A stretch of DNA of 64,000 bases from Anaerobium acetethylicum (GCF_900096945.1 NZ_FMKA01000005.1:123388-187387); one strand, 5' to 3'. Positions 27,798-37,488 are shown, counted from the stretch's first letter. The notes: generated by a model not told the origin, from the sequence alone. Translations and numbers: made by a program.

Positions 27798-29234
27798 ATG
27801 AAAAGGGAATTAAGAGCTTATACAAAAACAGTGAGTATTGTAAATGAAACCGCTACGGGGCTGTATGAAGGACTCGCAAAGGATGGCAAAGGATTTCTGC
27901 TGGAAAGTTATGATAAGAACAGCGGGAGATACACGTTTTTCGGTGCGGAACCGGATGAAATCATAACATCAAGGAGAAACAGCCTGGTGATCGTAAAAAA
28001 GAACGGCGAAGAACTGGTTATGGAAGGAAATCCAAAGGAAAGGCTCAAGGAGTATTTTGACGGATTTACAGTACATACAGATGGATACAGCACAGGTCTT
28101 TCGGGAGGGCTTGTGGGAAGTCTGGGGTATGATTTTGTGAGGTATACAGAAGATATTCCCGATGACAATCCAGATGAAATCGGGATTGAAACCATCCAGC
28201 TTATGCTTGCAAATGCTTTTGTCGTAATCGATCATATGGCTGAAACCCTGACCGGGGTCGTGCTTGAAGAGGATAACGAAGAGGGCAGGGAAACAGGTTT
28301 AAAAAAGGTGGAAGCGCTTGTCAAAAAAACCATAGACAGCATGAAGTATGAGGATGCCGGAAAAAAGGAAAAAGAGAAAGAGACAGACAGGCGGCTTGAT
28401 GGAAAAATCGTATCAAAATCGGACAGCCTGAAGGAGTACAGTGAAAAGGTAGAAAAGATAAAGGCGTATATTAGGGAAGGACATATTTTCCAGACCGTGC
28501 TTTCGCAAAGGTGGGCTGTGGAAACCGGCCGAAGCGGTTTTGAACTTTATAAGGAACTGCGAGTGCTGAACCCTTCGCCTTATCTCTACTATCTGAATTT
28601 CGGAGATTTTGAGATAATCGGAAGTTCTCCGGAAATGCTTGTGAAGCAGACTGAAAACAAAGTGTTTACCTGTCCGATAGCGGGAACTAGAAAAAGAGGC
28701 AGGGACAAGGCGGAAGACAAGGCGCTTCAGGAAGAGCTTCTGGCTGATGAAAAAGAAAAAGCGGAGCATGTAATGCTTGTCGATCTTGCAAGAAATGACA
28801 TGGGAAGGATCTCGGAGTTTGGAACGGTAAAGGTGACGCAGTTCATGAAGGTGCAGAATTATTCCCACGTCATGCATATCGTATCCTTGGTGGAGGGAAG
28901 GAAGAAGCCGGGCCTGCATCCTCTGGATATGGTGGCATCCTTCCTGCCGGCGGGGACCCTCAGTGGGGCACCGAAGATAAGGGCAATGGAAATTATAGAT
29001 GAGCTGGAGACTTCAAGAAGGGGGCTTTACGGCGGGGCGACCGGATATATTGATTTTAACGGAAACATGGATTTCTGCATTACCATCAGAACAATGATCA
29101 AAAAAGATAAAAAAGTCTATCTTCAGGCTGGAGCGGGAATTGTGGCTGATTCAGTACCTGAGAGTGAATATGCCGAGTGCTGCAATAAAGTGATGGCGCT
29201 TGCAAAAACATTAGTTGAGGAGGATGAATTATGA
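27798..29234 (+). CDS. trpE: anthranilate synthase component I
   Basis: With TrpG, this subunit turns chorismate into anthranilate. The Trp-binding motif LLES at residues 34-37 indicates feedback inhibition. Catalytic-region motifs include EGHIFQTVLSQRW, GSSPEMLVK, PIAGTRKRG, LVDLARNDMGRI and GAPKIRAMEIIDELE. At 478 residues it is normal. The start MKRELRAYTK has GGGGAGGAAG before it; the frame is open upstream through the repeat but that part is not protein-like. Its last codons overlap trpG by 4 bp. Confidence 0.95.
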   Translation: MKRELRAYTKTVSIVNETATGLYEGLAKDGKGFLLESYDKNSGRYTFFGAEPDEIITSRRNSLVIVKKNGEELVMEGNPKERLKEYFDGFTVHTDGYSTGLSGGLVGSLGYDFVRYTEDIPDDNPDEIGIETIQLMLANAFVVIDHMAETLTGVVLEEDNEEGRETGLKKVEALVKKTIDSMKYEDAGKKEKEKETDRRLDGKIVSKSDSLKEYSEKVEKIKAYIREGHIFQTVLSQRWAVETGRSGFELYKELRVLNPSPYLYYLNFGDFEIIGSSPEMLVKQTENKVFTCPIAGTRKRGRDKAEDKALQEELLADEKEKAEHVMLVDLARNDMGRISEFGTVKVTQFMKVQNYSHVMHIVSLVEGRKKPGLHPLDMVASFLPAGTLSGAPKIRAMEIIDELETSRRGLYGGATGYIDFNGNMDFCITIRTMIKKDKKVYLQAGAGIVADSVPESEYAECCNKVMALAKTLVEEDEL

Positions 29235-29800
29235 TTCTCATAATAGATAATTACGATTCTTTTACCTATAATCTGTATCAGTATATCGGGGTTTTTGATA
29301 AAGATATCAGGGTTGTCAGGAATGACAAGGTGACAATAGAGGAAATTGAAGCAATGAAGCCCGACAAAATCGTCATATCTCCGGGTCCGAAGAGTCCAAA
29401 GGATGCCGGTATCTGTATCGAGCTCATCAGACATTTTTATGATAAACTGCCAATACTGGGCATCTGTCTGGGCCATCAGTGCATCGGTGAGGCGATGGGT
29501 GCTGAGATCACATATGCAAAAGAGCTTTTTCACGGAAAACAGTCGCTGGTGGAACATGACGGCAGCAGCATTTTCTACGGAATCCATTCGCCGATCAAAG
29601 TGGCAAGATACCATTCCCTGGCAGTCGATCCGGCAACGCTCCCGGACACCATGAGAGTTATCGCAAAAACCGATGACGGTGAAATTATGGCAATGCGCCA
29701 CAGGGACTACCCGGTTGTCGGACTGCAGTTCCATCCTGAATCGGTTTATACGGAACATGGCAAAAGACTGATTGAAAATTTTGTGAATGGCAGAATATAG
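29231..29800 (+). CDS. trpG: anthranilate synthase component II (glutamine amidotransferase)
   Basis: This class I amidotransferase supplies ammonia to TrpE. ILIIDNYDSFTYNLYQY opens the protein. The nucleophile is in LGICLGHQCIG (about residue 79-89), and the His-Glu pair is in QFHPESVYTEHG. The length of 189 shows that it is not fused to TrpD, as it is in some bacteria. It starts inside the trpE stop (ATGA) and is probably translationally coupled. The next gene is trpC, not trpD. Confidence 0.94.
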   Translation: MILIIDNYDSFTYNLYQYIGVFDKDIRVVRNDKVTIEEIEAMKPDKIVISPGPKSPKDAGICIELIRHFYDKLPILGICLGHQCIGEAMGAEITYAKELFHGKQSLVEHDGSSIFYGIHSPIKVARYHSLAVDPATLPDTMRVIAKTDDGEIMAMRHRDYPVVGLQFHPESVYTEHGKRLIENFVNGRI

Positions 29801-29890
29801 CGGCTTGATAAAGCCGGGTGGATATTGGGAACAAAAAAACCTACTGGCGCAGGCCGGTACCGGATGAACAGTTGGAAAGGAAATGATAAA

Positions 29891-30673
29891 ATGATATTGG
29901 ATAGAATTGTTGAAGATAAAAGAATACGCCTGAAAGAACATAAACAGCGCATAAGTCCGGAAGAGATGAAGAAGATGGCGCTTGAGAGCACAAGGAAATC
30001 CATAAGCTTTTACGATGCACTTGCAAAAGAAGGTCTTTCCATAATAGGGGAATTTAAAAAAGCTTCGCCGAGCATGGGAATCATCAATAACAAGCTTGAG
30101 CTTACAGACAGGATAGATCAGTATAATGCTTCAGTGGATGCCATATCGGTGCTGACGGAGGAAGACCATTTTAACGGAGGGATATCCTATCTGAAGAAGG
30201 TCAGGGAGTTATCCGGACTTCCGATCATCAGGAAAGATTTCGTGATTGATGAATATCAGATTTATGAGGCGAAAGTTGCAGGAGCAGATGCGGTTCTGCT
30301 GATAGCGGCGATTCTTAATGACGACGAAATGAAAAGATTTTACGATCTGGCATACAGCCTGGGACTGGACGTACTTTTGGAAGTGCATGACGAGGAAGAA
30401 ATGGCAAGGGCGCTAAAGCTGGATGCAAAAATCATCGGCGTGAACAACAGGAACCTGAAGGATTTTTCCATTTCACTGGATACTACGAGGCGGCTTTCGG
30501 AAATGCTTCCTGAAGGAAAGCTTTTCATATCCGAAAGCGGAGTTGCGGCAGATGAGGATATCGAGTTCCTAAAAGGATGCAGGGTGAACGGGCTTCTGAT
30601 AGGAAGGGCGTTTATGGAGTCGGAAAATCCGATGGAGGTTGCAAAAAGATGGAAGAAGATATTTGAGGAATAG
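29891..30673 (+). CDS. trpC: indole-3-glycerol phosphate synthase
   Basis: A TIM-barrel enzyme of 260 residues that closes the indole ring. Motifs are IIGEFKKASPSMG, SVLTEEDHFNGG, LPIIRKDFVIDEYQI, GVNNRNLKDF and FISESGV. GGAAAGGAAATG precedes the ATG at 29891. The 90-bp gap behind trpG is too short for trpD. An in-frame extension to 29825 is open but not family-like. Confidence 0.94.
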   Translation: MILDRIVEDKRIRLKEHKQRISPEEMKKMALESTRKSISFYDALAKEGLSIIGEFKKASPSMGIINNKLELTDRIDQYNASVDAISVLTEEDHFNGGISYLKKVRELSGLPIIRKDFVIDEYQIYEAKVAGADAVLLIAAILNDDEMKRFYDLAYSLGLDVLLEVHDEEEMARALKLDAKIIGVNNRNLKDFSISLDTTRRLSEMLPEGKLFISESGVAADEDIEFLKGCRVNGLLIGRAFMESENPMEVAKRWKKIFEE

Positions 30674-30727
30674 AGACTGTGAGTGCTGAGTGCAAGCAGA
30701 ATTTGAACTGTTACTGGGGGAGAATCC

Positions 30728-31348
30728 ATGAAAATACCGGCAATTAAAATTTGCGGACTGACTGATGTCAGTGAAGCGGCGGTCATAAATGAAGAAAAGG
30801 TTGAATATGCCGGACTTGTGATGTTCTTTGAAAAAAGCCGGCGTAATAATTCGTTGGAAAATGCAATGAAAATACTGAAGGCACTGGATCAAGAGGTCAA
30901 GAAAGTGGCGGTCACGGTATCTCCTGATATCGGGCAGCTGAAAATGATAGAAGAGGCCGGATTTGACATCATTCAGATACACGGGGAACTGTCAGAAGAA
31001 GTTGCAGCCGAATCAAGACTCCCCATATTCCGCGCCTACAATATTTCGGAAGAAATGAAGAAAGAAGCGAGTGAGAATCAGGAAATCAGCAGTAAAATTA
31101 CAGGCTGGGTTCTTGATGGAAAGGTTCCGGGAAACGGAAAGACATTCGATTGGGGGCTGATGAAGGAGTTTGACCGGAAGGGCAGGCTTCTGGTGTTGGC
31201 AGGAGGCCTGAATGCCGGAAACGTGACGGAAGGCATCAAAACCCTGGCGCCTGATGTGGTTGATGTAAGCTCTGGCGTTGAAGGTGAAAATGGAAAAGAT
31301 ACAGAAAAAATAAGAGAGTTTGTAAGAAAGGTGAGAAGCTATGAATAA
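30728..31348 (+). CDS. trpF: phosphoribosylanthranilate isomerase
   Basis: A 206-residue TIM-barrel enzyme catalysing the Amadori step before TrpC. The catalytic Cys lies in IKICGLTD and the general acid Asp near [31 protein letters not shown] and VDVSSGVEG form the phosphate-binding end. The ACT GGGGGAGA region supplies the ribosome binding site. The end overlaps the start of trpB by 8 bp. Confidence 0.93.
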   Translation: MKIPAIKICGLTDVSEAAVINEEKVEYAGLVMFFEKSRRNNSLENAMKILKALDQEVKKVAVTVSPDIGQLKMIEEAGFDIIQIHGELSEEVAAESRLPIFRAYNISEEMKKEASENQEISSKITGWVLDGKVPGNGKTFDWGLMKEFDRKGRLLVLAGGLNAGNVTEGIKTLAPDVVDVSSGVEGENGKDTEKIREFVRKVRSYE

Positions 31349-32519
31349 AAAGTACTATGGACAATTCGGAGGGCAGTATGTTTCTGAAACTCTGATGAAT
31401 ACCCTGGACGAGCTGGATGTGGAATTTGAGAAAGCGATCGCTGATCCTGAGTTCAGAGCGGAATACGATTATTATATGAAGGATTACGTTGGAAGGGAGA
31501 CTCCCCTCTACCTGGCTGAAAGGCTCACGGAAAAGTACGGTACGAAGATTTACCTGAAGAGAGAAGATCTGAATCATACAGGAGCCCACAAGATCAATAA
31601 TGTAATTGGGCAGATACTGCTTGCAAGACGAATGGGAAAGAAAAAGGTCATTGCAGAAACAGGGGCTGGGCAGCACGGAGTCGCAACGGCAACGGGAGCA
31701 GCACTTTTTGGCATGGAATGCACCGTGTATATGGGAGCTGAGGATATTGAAAGACAGGCTCTGAATGTATTCAGAATGAAAATGCTGGGAGCCGAAGTCG
31801 TCAGCGTAACCTCGGGAAGCAACACGCTCAAGGATGCAACCAACGAGGCGATCAGGGCATGGGCGAAATCTGCAGAGGACACCTTCTATATAATCGGTTC
31901 AGCGGTAGGCCCTTACCCATATCCTAAAATGGTGAAGGAATTCCAGAGAATCATAAGCCGCGAAACAAAAAAACAGTTCCTTGAAAAAGAGGGAAGGCTT
32001 CCTGAAACGGTGATTGCCTGCGTGGGAGGCGGATCGAATTCAATCGGGATGTTTGCGGAATTCATAGACGAAAAGGATGTTGAGCTGATAGGCGTAGAAG
32101 CAGCAGGACATGGAATAGAGACAGGAAAGCATGCCTCAGCTATGTCTCTTGGGAAACCGGGAGCACTCCATGGAATGCGTTCATACCTCCTTCAGGACAG
32201 CGACGGAAACGTGCAGCTTGCACATTCCATTTCTGCAGGGCTTGATTACCCGGGAGTAGGGCCGGAGCATGCGTTCCTCAGGGACAGCGGGCGTGTGGAG
32301 TACGTTTCTATTACAGATGAAGAAGCGATGGATGCACTGATGGAGCTTTGCAGGATGGAAGGGATCATCCCTGCAATTGAAAGCGCCCACGCCCTTGCCT
32401 ATGCATTTAAAAAGGCAAAGACAATGAATATGAACCAGGCTATGGTTGTATGCCTTTCCGGAAGAGGGGATAAGGATGTGCATACAGTGGCCGAATATTT
32501 CAAAAACAAACCGATGTAA
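31341..32519 (+). CDS. trpB: tryptophan synthase beta chain
   Basis: A PLP enzyme that joins indole and serine to tryptophan. The PLP lysine is K84 in [43 protein letters not shown] and the C-terminal LSGRGDKD are all present. At 392 residues it is the classic TrpB1 type that works with TrpA. It overlaps trpF and is followed by trpA after 86 bp. Confidence 0.96.
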   Translation: MNKKYYGQFGGQYVSETLMNTLDELDVEFEKAIADPEFRAEYDYYMKDYVGRETPLYLAERLTEKYGTKIYLKREDLNHTGAHKINNVIGQILLARRMGKKKVIAETGAGQHGVATATGAALFGMECTVYMGAEDIERQALNVFRMKMLGAEVVSVTSGSNTLKDATNEAIRAWAKSAEDTFYIIGSAVGPYPYPKMVKEFQRIISRETKKQFLEKEGRLPETVIACVGGGSNSIGMFAEFIDEKDVELIGVEAAGHGIETGKHASAMSLGKPGALHGMRSYLLQDSDGNVQLAHSISAGLDYPGVGPEHAFLRDSGRVEYVSITDEEAMDALMELCRMEGIIPAIESAHALAYAFKKAKTMNMNQAMVVCLSGRGDKDVHTVAEYFKNKPM

Positions 32520-32605
32520 GTTTGGACTTTTGCCGGAGCGGGCTGTGAAAGCCTGCTCCTGGCATGGAGCTGCCGAACAATCAGGGACGGAAGGATGAAG
32601 CAAAG

Positions 32606-33394
32606 ATGAACAGGATAGAAAAGAAATTAAAAGAGTTAGAAGAGAAGAAGCAGAAGGCTTTTATTACATACATGACAGCGGGGCTGCCTTCCATCAAAGG
32701 CACAGAAGAAATCATTCGTGCGCAGGCCGAAGCGGGAACGGATATTATCGAACTTGGGGTTCCGTTTTCCGATCCTGTAGCTGACGGGCCGGTAATCCAG
32801 GCTGCATCGTTTAAATCCATACAGCTTGGAACAAACCTCGAAAAAGTATTTGGAATTGTAGAGGATGTCAGGAAGGACTGCCAGATACCGATCGTGTTCA
32901 TGATGTATTACAATACGATTCTTTATTACGGAGTGGAAAGATTCGTTGACAGGTGTATCGCATCGGGAGTTGACGGACTGATTATACCGGACCTTCCCTT
33001 TGAAGAGCAGGGAGAAATCAATGGATATCTTCTAAAGAAAAATGCACCGATCCTGATACAGCTGGTGGCGCCGGTTTCGAAACAGAGGATACCGATGCTG
33101 TTAGAAAAGGCAAGAGGCTTTGTCTACTGCGTTTCGACGATGGGCGTTACGGGACAGTCCACAGGATTCCACAAGGATATCCGGAAGTATCTGTCGGAGG
33201 TAAAAGCAGCTTCCAGCATACCAGTGATGATGGGATTCGGCATAAGCTCTGCAAAGGATGTCGAGGGAGTAAAAGATATAATCGACGGAGCGATTGTAGG
33301 ATCCGCCTTCATTAATCTTATGGAAAAGAATGACTATAATGTAGATGTTATAAAGGAATATTGCAGTACCTTTAAAAAAGAACTGAATGCATAA
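32606..33394 (+). CDS. trpA: tryptophan synthase alpha chain
   Basis: The alpha subunit cleaves indole-3-glycerol phosphate and passes indole to TrpB. With the start MNRIEKKL the catalytic residues fall at E49 (in IIELGVPFSDP) and D60 (in PVADGP), the same numbers as in the Salmonella enzyme, which supports this start. GRxP-like YCVSTMGVTGQSTG and the GFGISSAKDV phosphate site are clear. The length is 262 residues. It is the last gene of the operon. Confidence 0.95.
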   Translation: MNRIEKKLKELEEKKQKAFITYMTAGLPSIKGTEEIIRAQAEAGTDIIELGVPFSDPVADGPVIQAASFKSIQLGTNLEKVFGIVEDVRKDCQIPIVFMMYYNTILYYGVERFVDRCIASGVDGLIIPDLPFEEQGEINGYLLKKNAPILIQLVAPVSKQRIPMLLEKARGFVYCVSTMGVTGQSTGFHKDIRKYLSEVKAASSIPVMMGFGISSAKDVEGVKDIIDGAIVGSAFINLMEKNDYNVDVIKEYCSTFKKELNA

Positions 33395-33395
33395 A

Positions 33396-33431
33396 AAATG
33401 AACCGGGAAAATTCTCCCGGTTCATTTTTTT
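33396..33431 (+). terminator. trp operon terminator
   Basis: AAATGAACCGGGA pairs perfectly with TCCCGGTTCATTT and ends in a T-run. Confidence 0.92.
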
Positions 33432-33548
33432 ATGTCATGGAAAAAGCCTGTGCCAGGATAATATGCTACACCTGGGCGGCGGGTACGTTCCTATAACAGA
33501 ATGCATTCGAAGGCGGTAAAGGAAATGAATAACAAAAACACAAAATCC

Positions 33549-33612
33549 CACATGGATTATTTAAAAAAATGTGAATAATTATGTTGATTTTTATTTGTAT
33601 TAGTGATAGAAT
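33549..33612 (+). promoter_or_regulatory. BMC operon promoter with a possible operator
   Basis: TTGATT (33584-33589) and TAGAAT (33607-33612) are 17 bp apart, with aldolase starting about 55 nt downstream. Just upstream, CACAT (33549-33553) and ATGTG (33569-33573) form a short inverted repeat that could bind a regulator. No regulator gene lies in the locus. Confidence 0.5.
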
Positions 33613-33667
33613 AAAGTAAATCAAAAGAGAAACAACACAAACACATATTTTAAGGAGGATTTTTTCC

Positions 33668-34468
33668 ATGGCAAATGAATACGAAATCAAAAAACAGATT
33701 TGTGAAATCGGTAAAAGAATTTATGACAGAGGAATGGTAGCAGCAAATGACGGTAACATCTCCGTTAAGCTTAACGATAATGAATTTCTTTGCACACCAA
33801 CAGGCGTAAGCAAAGGTTTTATGACACCAGAATATATTTGTAAAGTAGATGCAGAAGGAAACGTAATCCAGGCAAACGGAAACTACAAACCTTCATCAGA
33901 AATCAAAATGCACATGAGAGTATACAAATGCAGACCAGACGTTGGATCAGTTGTACATGCACATCCATCCTACGCAACAAGCTTTGCAATTGCAGGTATC
34001 CCCTTAACAGCACCGATCATGCCGGAAGCAGTTATCGCTTTAGGATGTGTTCCAATCGCTGAGTACGGCACACCTTCAACATCAGAAATCCCAGATGCAG
34101 TAGAAAAATATCTTCCATACTATGACGCAGTTTTATTAGAAAATCACGGAGCATTATCTTTCAGCGTTGATCTGCTTGCAGCTTACCACAAAATGGAATC
34201 ATTAGAATTCTATGCAGAATTATTATACAAAGCAAGACAGCTTGGCGGACCTAAAGAATTAAACGAAGCCCAGGTACAGAGACTGTACGAAATCAGAAGA
34301 CAGTTCGGCCTTCCAGGAAAACATCCGGCAAACATCTGCGCTGAAGTAGGCGGCGGAAAATGCGGAAACGGATGCCACACATGTTCAGCAGAAACTACAG
34401 CATCATCAAGCGATGTAGAAAAAATCGTTGCTGAAGTAACAAAGAAAATCTTAGCTCAGATGAAATAA
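33668..34468 (+). CDS. BMC-associated class II aldolase (fuculose-phosphate aldolase family)
   Basis: Residues 1-215 form a class II aldolase/adducin domain with the zinc and catalytic set E78 (SSEIKMH), H97 and H99 (VHAHPSYA) and H160 (ENHGAL). Relatives split fuculose-1-phosphate or rhamnulose-1-phosphate to dihydroxyacetone phosphate and lactaldehyde. A linker carries four cysteines (C224, C232, C236, C239). Residues about 249-266, DVEKIVAEVTKKILAQMK, form an amphipathic helix of the kind that directs enzymes into BMC shells. It is the first gene of the locus and probably its signature enzyme. The exact sugar phosphate is not known. Ribosome binding is by AAGGAGG. Confidence 0.88.
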   Translation: MANEYEIKKQICEIGKRIYDRGMVAANDGNISVKLNDNEFLCTPTGVSKGFMTPEYICKVDAEGNVIQANGNYKPSSEIKMHMRVYKCRPDVGSVVHAHPSYATSFAIAGIPLTAPIMPEAVIALGCVPIAEYGTPSTSEIPDAVEKYLPYYDAVLLENHGALSFSVDLLAAYHKMESLEFYAELLYKARQLGGPKELNEAQVQRLYEIRRQFGLPGKHPANICAEVGGGKCGNGCHTCSAETTASSSDVEKIVAEVTKKILAQMK

Positions 34469-34500
34469 GGTTTCGATTTGTTTTGACAGGAGGGAATAAA

Positions 34501-35913
34501 GTGGCTATCAGTGAACAGGAAATCCAGAACATTGTAAGAAATGTTCTGCAGAACATGGATACACAGTCAAAAAAGCCTGAAGAAAGCAAAAATCTGATGG
34601 GTATTTTTGAAAATATAGAAGATGCAATAGCAGCAGCAAAAACAGCACAAAAAGCCATCCAGCCTATGCCTTTGGAGTTCAGGGAAAAAATAATCGCAAA
34701 CATACGAAAAAAGACAATCGAGAATGCTCAGAAATTTGCAGAACTCGGTGTTGAAGAGACCGGAATGGGCAATGTCGGACATAAGATATTAAAGCATCAG
34801 CTGGTTGCAGAAAAGACTCCGGGAACTGAAGATCTTTCAACAATTGCATGGTCAGGAGACAGAGGGCTTACCCTTGTTGAGCAGGGCCCTTTCGGAGTGA
34901 TAGGAGCGGTTACCCCGTCCACGAATCCCAGTGAAACAGTAATCTGTAATTCTATCGGAATGCTTGCATCAGGAAATGCAGTTGTATTTGCGCCGCATCC
35001 GGCAGCAAAAAATGTATCAAACCTTGCAATCGACATGGTCAACAGGGCCAGCGTCGAAGTCGGCGGACCTGAGAATCTTGCAGTTGCCGTTGAAAATCCG
35101 ACAATGGAAGTGAGCAAGGTAATCTTCTCACATCCTGACATCGCTCTCCTGGTTGCCACAGGCGGCCCGGGGGTTGTTACAACAATCCTTTCTTCCGGAA
35201 AAAGAGGAATAGGGGCAGGCGCGGGAAATCCGCCGGTACTTGTCGATGAGACAGCAAATATTCCGAAAGCAGCAGAAGATATCGTCAACGGCTGTACCTT
35301 TGACAACAACCTTCCCTGCATCGCAGAAAAGGAAGTTGTGGTTGTGGATTCGGTTGCAGACGAACTGATCTACTATATGGAACAGGCGGGATGCTACCAT
35401 GCCAATGCAGAGGAAGTTGAAAAACTTACAAATACAGTTTTCGTGACAAATAAAAAAGGCCAGCAGACCCTTAACAGGGATTGTGTAGGACGAAGTGCAA
35501 AAGTAATCTTAAGCAAAATCGGAGTCAGTGTTGGCGATGATATCAGATGCATTATTTTTGAAGGTGATAAAAAGCAGCCAATGATCGACGAAGAACTCAT
35601 GATGCCGATACTCGGAATCGTAAGGGTAAAAGACGTTGATGAAGGAATTGCAACTGCTATCGAACTTGAGCATGGAAACAGACATTCGGCCCATATGCAT
35701 TCAACAAATATCAACAACCTTACAAGATATGGCAAGGCGATTGATACTGCTATCTTTGTAAAGAACGGTCCATCTTATGCAGCACTTGGATTCGGCGGCG
35801 AAGGCTATGCAACATTCACGATTGCCAGCCGTACAGGCGAAGGCCTGACTTCATCAAAAACATTTACAAAGAGCAGAAGATGCGTTATGGCTGATGCTTT
35901 CAGTATCAGATAA
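34501..35913 (+). CDS. BMC-associated CoA-acylating aldehyde dehydrogenase (PduP-like)
   Basis: The enzyme oxidises an aldehyde to acyl-CoA with NAD. Residues 2-18 (AISEQEIQNIVRNVLQNM) are an N-terminal encapsulation helix. The nucleophile is C273 in NNLPCIAEKE. TPSTNPSETVICNS and GAGAGNPPVLVDE are typical of PduP/EutE proteins. The length is 470. The GTG at 34501 has AGGAGGG upstream, so the in-frame ATG-like extension at 34483 is not used. With a lactaldehyde-producing aldolase the product would be lactyl-CoA, but other aldehydes cannot be excluded. Confidence 0.9.
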   Translation: MAISEQEIQNIVRNVLQNMDTQSKKPEESKNLMGIFENIEDAIAAAKTAQKAIQPMPLEFREKIIANIRKKTIENAQKFAELGVEETGMGNVGHKILKHQLVAEKTPGTEDLSTIAWSGDRGLTLVEQGPFGVIGAVTPSTNPSETVICNSIGMLASGNAVVFAPHPAAKNVSNLAIDMVNRASVEVGGPENLAVAVENPTMEVSKVIFSHPDIALLVATGGPGVVTTILSSGKRGIGAGAGNPPVLVDETANIPKAAEDIVNGCTFDNNLPCIAEKEVVVVDSVADELIYYMEQAGCYHANAEEVEKLTNTVFVTNKKGQQTLNRDCVGRSAKVILSKIGVSVGDDIRCIIFEGDKKQPMIDEELMMPILGIVRVKDVDEGIATAIELEHGNRHSAHMHSTNINNLTRYGKAIDTAIFVKNGPSYAALGFGGEGYATFTIASRTGEGLTSSKTFTKSRRCVMADAFSIR

Positions 35914-35926
35914 GGAGTGACATAAA

Positions 35927-37129
35927 GTGGATATGAATATAGAAGATATCGTAAAACAGGTTCTCGCAGAAATGCAGGGAACGCAGGCAGCAGCACCGGC
36001 TGCAGGCAGCAGACCGGCTGGAGCAATCCCAAAAACATCAAGGGTTGCAATGCTGACCGGACTTGAAAAATTTGAAATCAGGGAATATCCGATACCGGAA
36101 CTCGGCGATGACGATATCCTTGTAAAAGTTGAAGGATGCGGCGTATGCGGTACTGATGCCCATGAATTCAAAAGAGACCCATTCAGTCTGATTCCTGTAG
36201 TCCTCGGACATGAAGGAACCGGCGAAATCGTAAAAATGGGCAAGAACGTTAAAAAAGACAGTGCGGGAAAAGCTCTCACAGTCGGAGATAAAGTCGTTAC
36301 ATGTATGATCTTCAAGGATAATCCTGACATCACAATGTTCGACCTTAACAAACAGAATGTCGGAGGAGCTGATGTATACGGTCTTCTTCCAGATGATGAT
36401 ATTCATCTGAACGGATGGTTTGCAGATTACCTTGTAATAAGAGGCGGATCATCAGTATTCAACGTAAGCGACCTCGACCTGGATTCAAGAATCCTGATTG
36501 AACCTGCAGCAGTTTTGATCCATGCGGTCGAAAGAGCTAAAACAACCGGAATCTTAAGATTCAACAGCAGGGTTGCTGTACAGGGATGCGGACCAATCGG
36601 TCTTCTCTGCATCGCAATACTCCGTACGATGGGAATCGAAAACATCGTGGCAATCGACGGAGAACAGAAGAGACTTGATTTTGCCAGGGAAATGGGCGCA
36701 GAAAAATCAGTCAACTTCAAGGATTACAAAGGAATTGAAGCCCTTGCTGACGGTGTTAAAGACGCATTCGGCGGATACCTTGCAGATTTTGCTTTCCAGT
36801 GTACCGGTTCACCTGTTGCGCATTCTAACATCTATAAGTTCATCAGGAATGGCGGTGGTCTCTGCGAACTCGGATTCTTCATCAATGGCGGAGACGCAAC
36901 AATCAATCCTCATTTTGACATCTGTGCAAAGGAACTTACAGTTGTAGGATCATGGGTATACACTTTGAGGGATTATGCAACAACATTTGATTTCTTGAAG
37001 AGGGCAAAAGGAATAGGACTTCCGGTACATAAGCTGATCACACATAAATTCCCGTTAGACCAGGTTAACGAAGCCCACTTCACGAACTTGAGAATGGAAG
37101 GCCTTAAAGTGGCAATCGTTAATGAATAA
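35927..37129 (+). CDS. BMC-associated zinc-type alcohol dehydrogenase
   Basis: A 400-residue medium-chain dehydrogenase with an N-terminal helix NIEDIVKQVLAEMQ and an Ala/Pro/Gly linker (about 19-35), which together look like an encapsulation peptide. Catalytic zinc ligands are C74 in CGVCGTD and H95-E96 in GHEGTG. The Rossmann motif is QGCGPIGLLC. The usual four-cysteine structural zinc lobe is missing. It would reduce the aldehyde to an alcohol and recycle NADH inside the shell. Known Pdu loci use an iron-type PduQ instead. The GTG start has AAGGAG 9 nt upstream; ATG 35933 is an alternative. Confidence 0.87.
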   Translation: MDMNIEDIVKQVLAEMQGTQAAAPAAGSRPAGAIPKTSRVAMLTGLEKFEIREYPIPELGDDDILVKVEGCGVCGTDAHEFKRDPFSLIPVVLGHEGTGEIVKMGKNVKKDSAGKALTVGDKVVTCMIFKDNPDITMFDLNKQNVGGADVYGLLPDDDIHLNGWFADYLVIRGGSSVFNVSDLDLDSRILIEPAAVLIHAVERAKTTGILRFNSRVAVQGCGPIGLLCIAILRTMGIENIVAIDGEQKRLDFAREMGAEKSVNFKDYKGIEALADGVKDAFGGYLADFAFQCTGSPVAHSNIYKFIRNGGGLCELGFFINGGDATINPHFDICAKELTVVGSWVYTLRDYATTFDFLKRAKGIGLPVHKLITHKFPLDQVNEAHFTNLRMEGLKVAIVNE

Positions 37130-37182
37130 AAACGGAACGTATTCCGTGAGGAATATCGACGTGGAAGGATGTGTTTCAAACT

Positions 37183-37488
37183 ATGCATGAAGCAGTAGGT
37201 TTGTTAGAAGTATTTGGCCTGGTTGCGGCGTTTGTGGCATCTGATGCAGCTTGTAAGGCTGCCAATGTCAGAATCGAATCGCTGGATAAGAACAAGCCGG
37301 CGAACGCTGATGCTTTACCTGTACCATTGATCATGGTGGTAAAGATGCGCGGAAGCATTGCTGATGTCAATGCTGGTATGGAGGCTGCGGAAGCGGCAGC
37401 AAATAAGCTTACCGGAGTAGTGACAAAGCACATAATAGCAGCGCCGACTTCAGATACAGAGAAGATGTTGAGAATAAGCGCACTATAA
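37183..37488 (+). CDS. BMC-H shell protein with atypical pore loop
   Basis: A BMC-domain protein of about 101 residues beginning MHEAVGLLEVFGLVAAFVAS. It forms the hexameric tiles of the shell. Where the canonical paralogues have [15 protein letters not shown], this one reads SLDKNKPANADALPVPLIMV, so the pore loop is longer and lacks the KIGSG motif. The rest of the fold (GSIADVNAGMEAAEAAA) is kept. A GTG at 37171 would add four residues and lies very close to the GGAAGG site. It may pass or bind a different metabolite. Confidence 0.85.
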   Translation: MHEAVGLLEVFGLVAAFVASDAACKAANVRIESLDKNKPANADALPVPLIMVVKMRGSIADVNAGMEAAEAAANKLTGVVTKHIIAAPTSDTEKMLRISAL

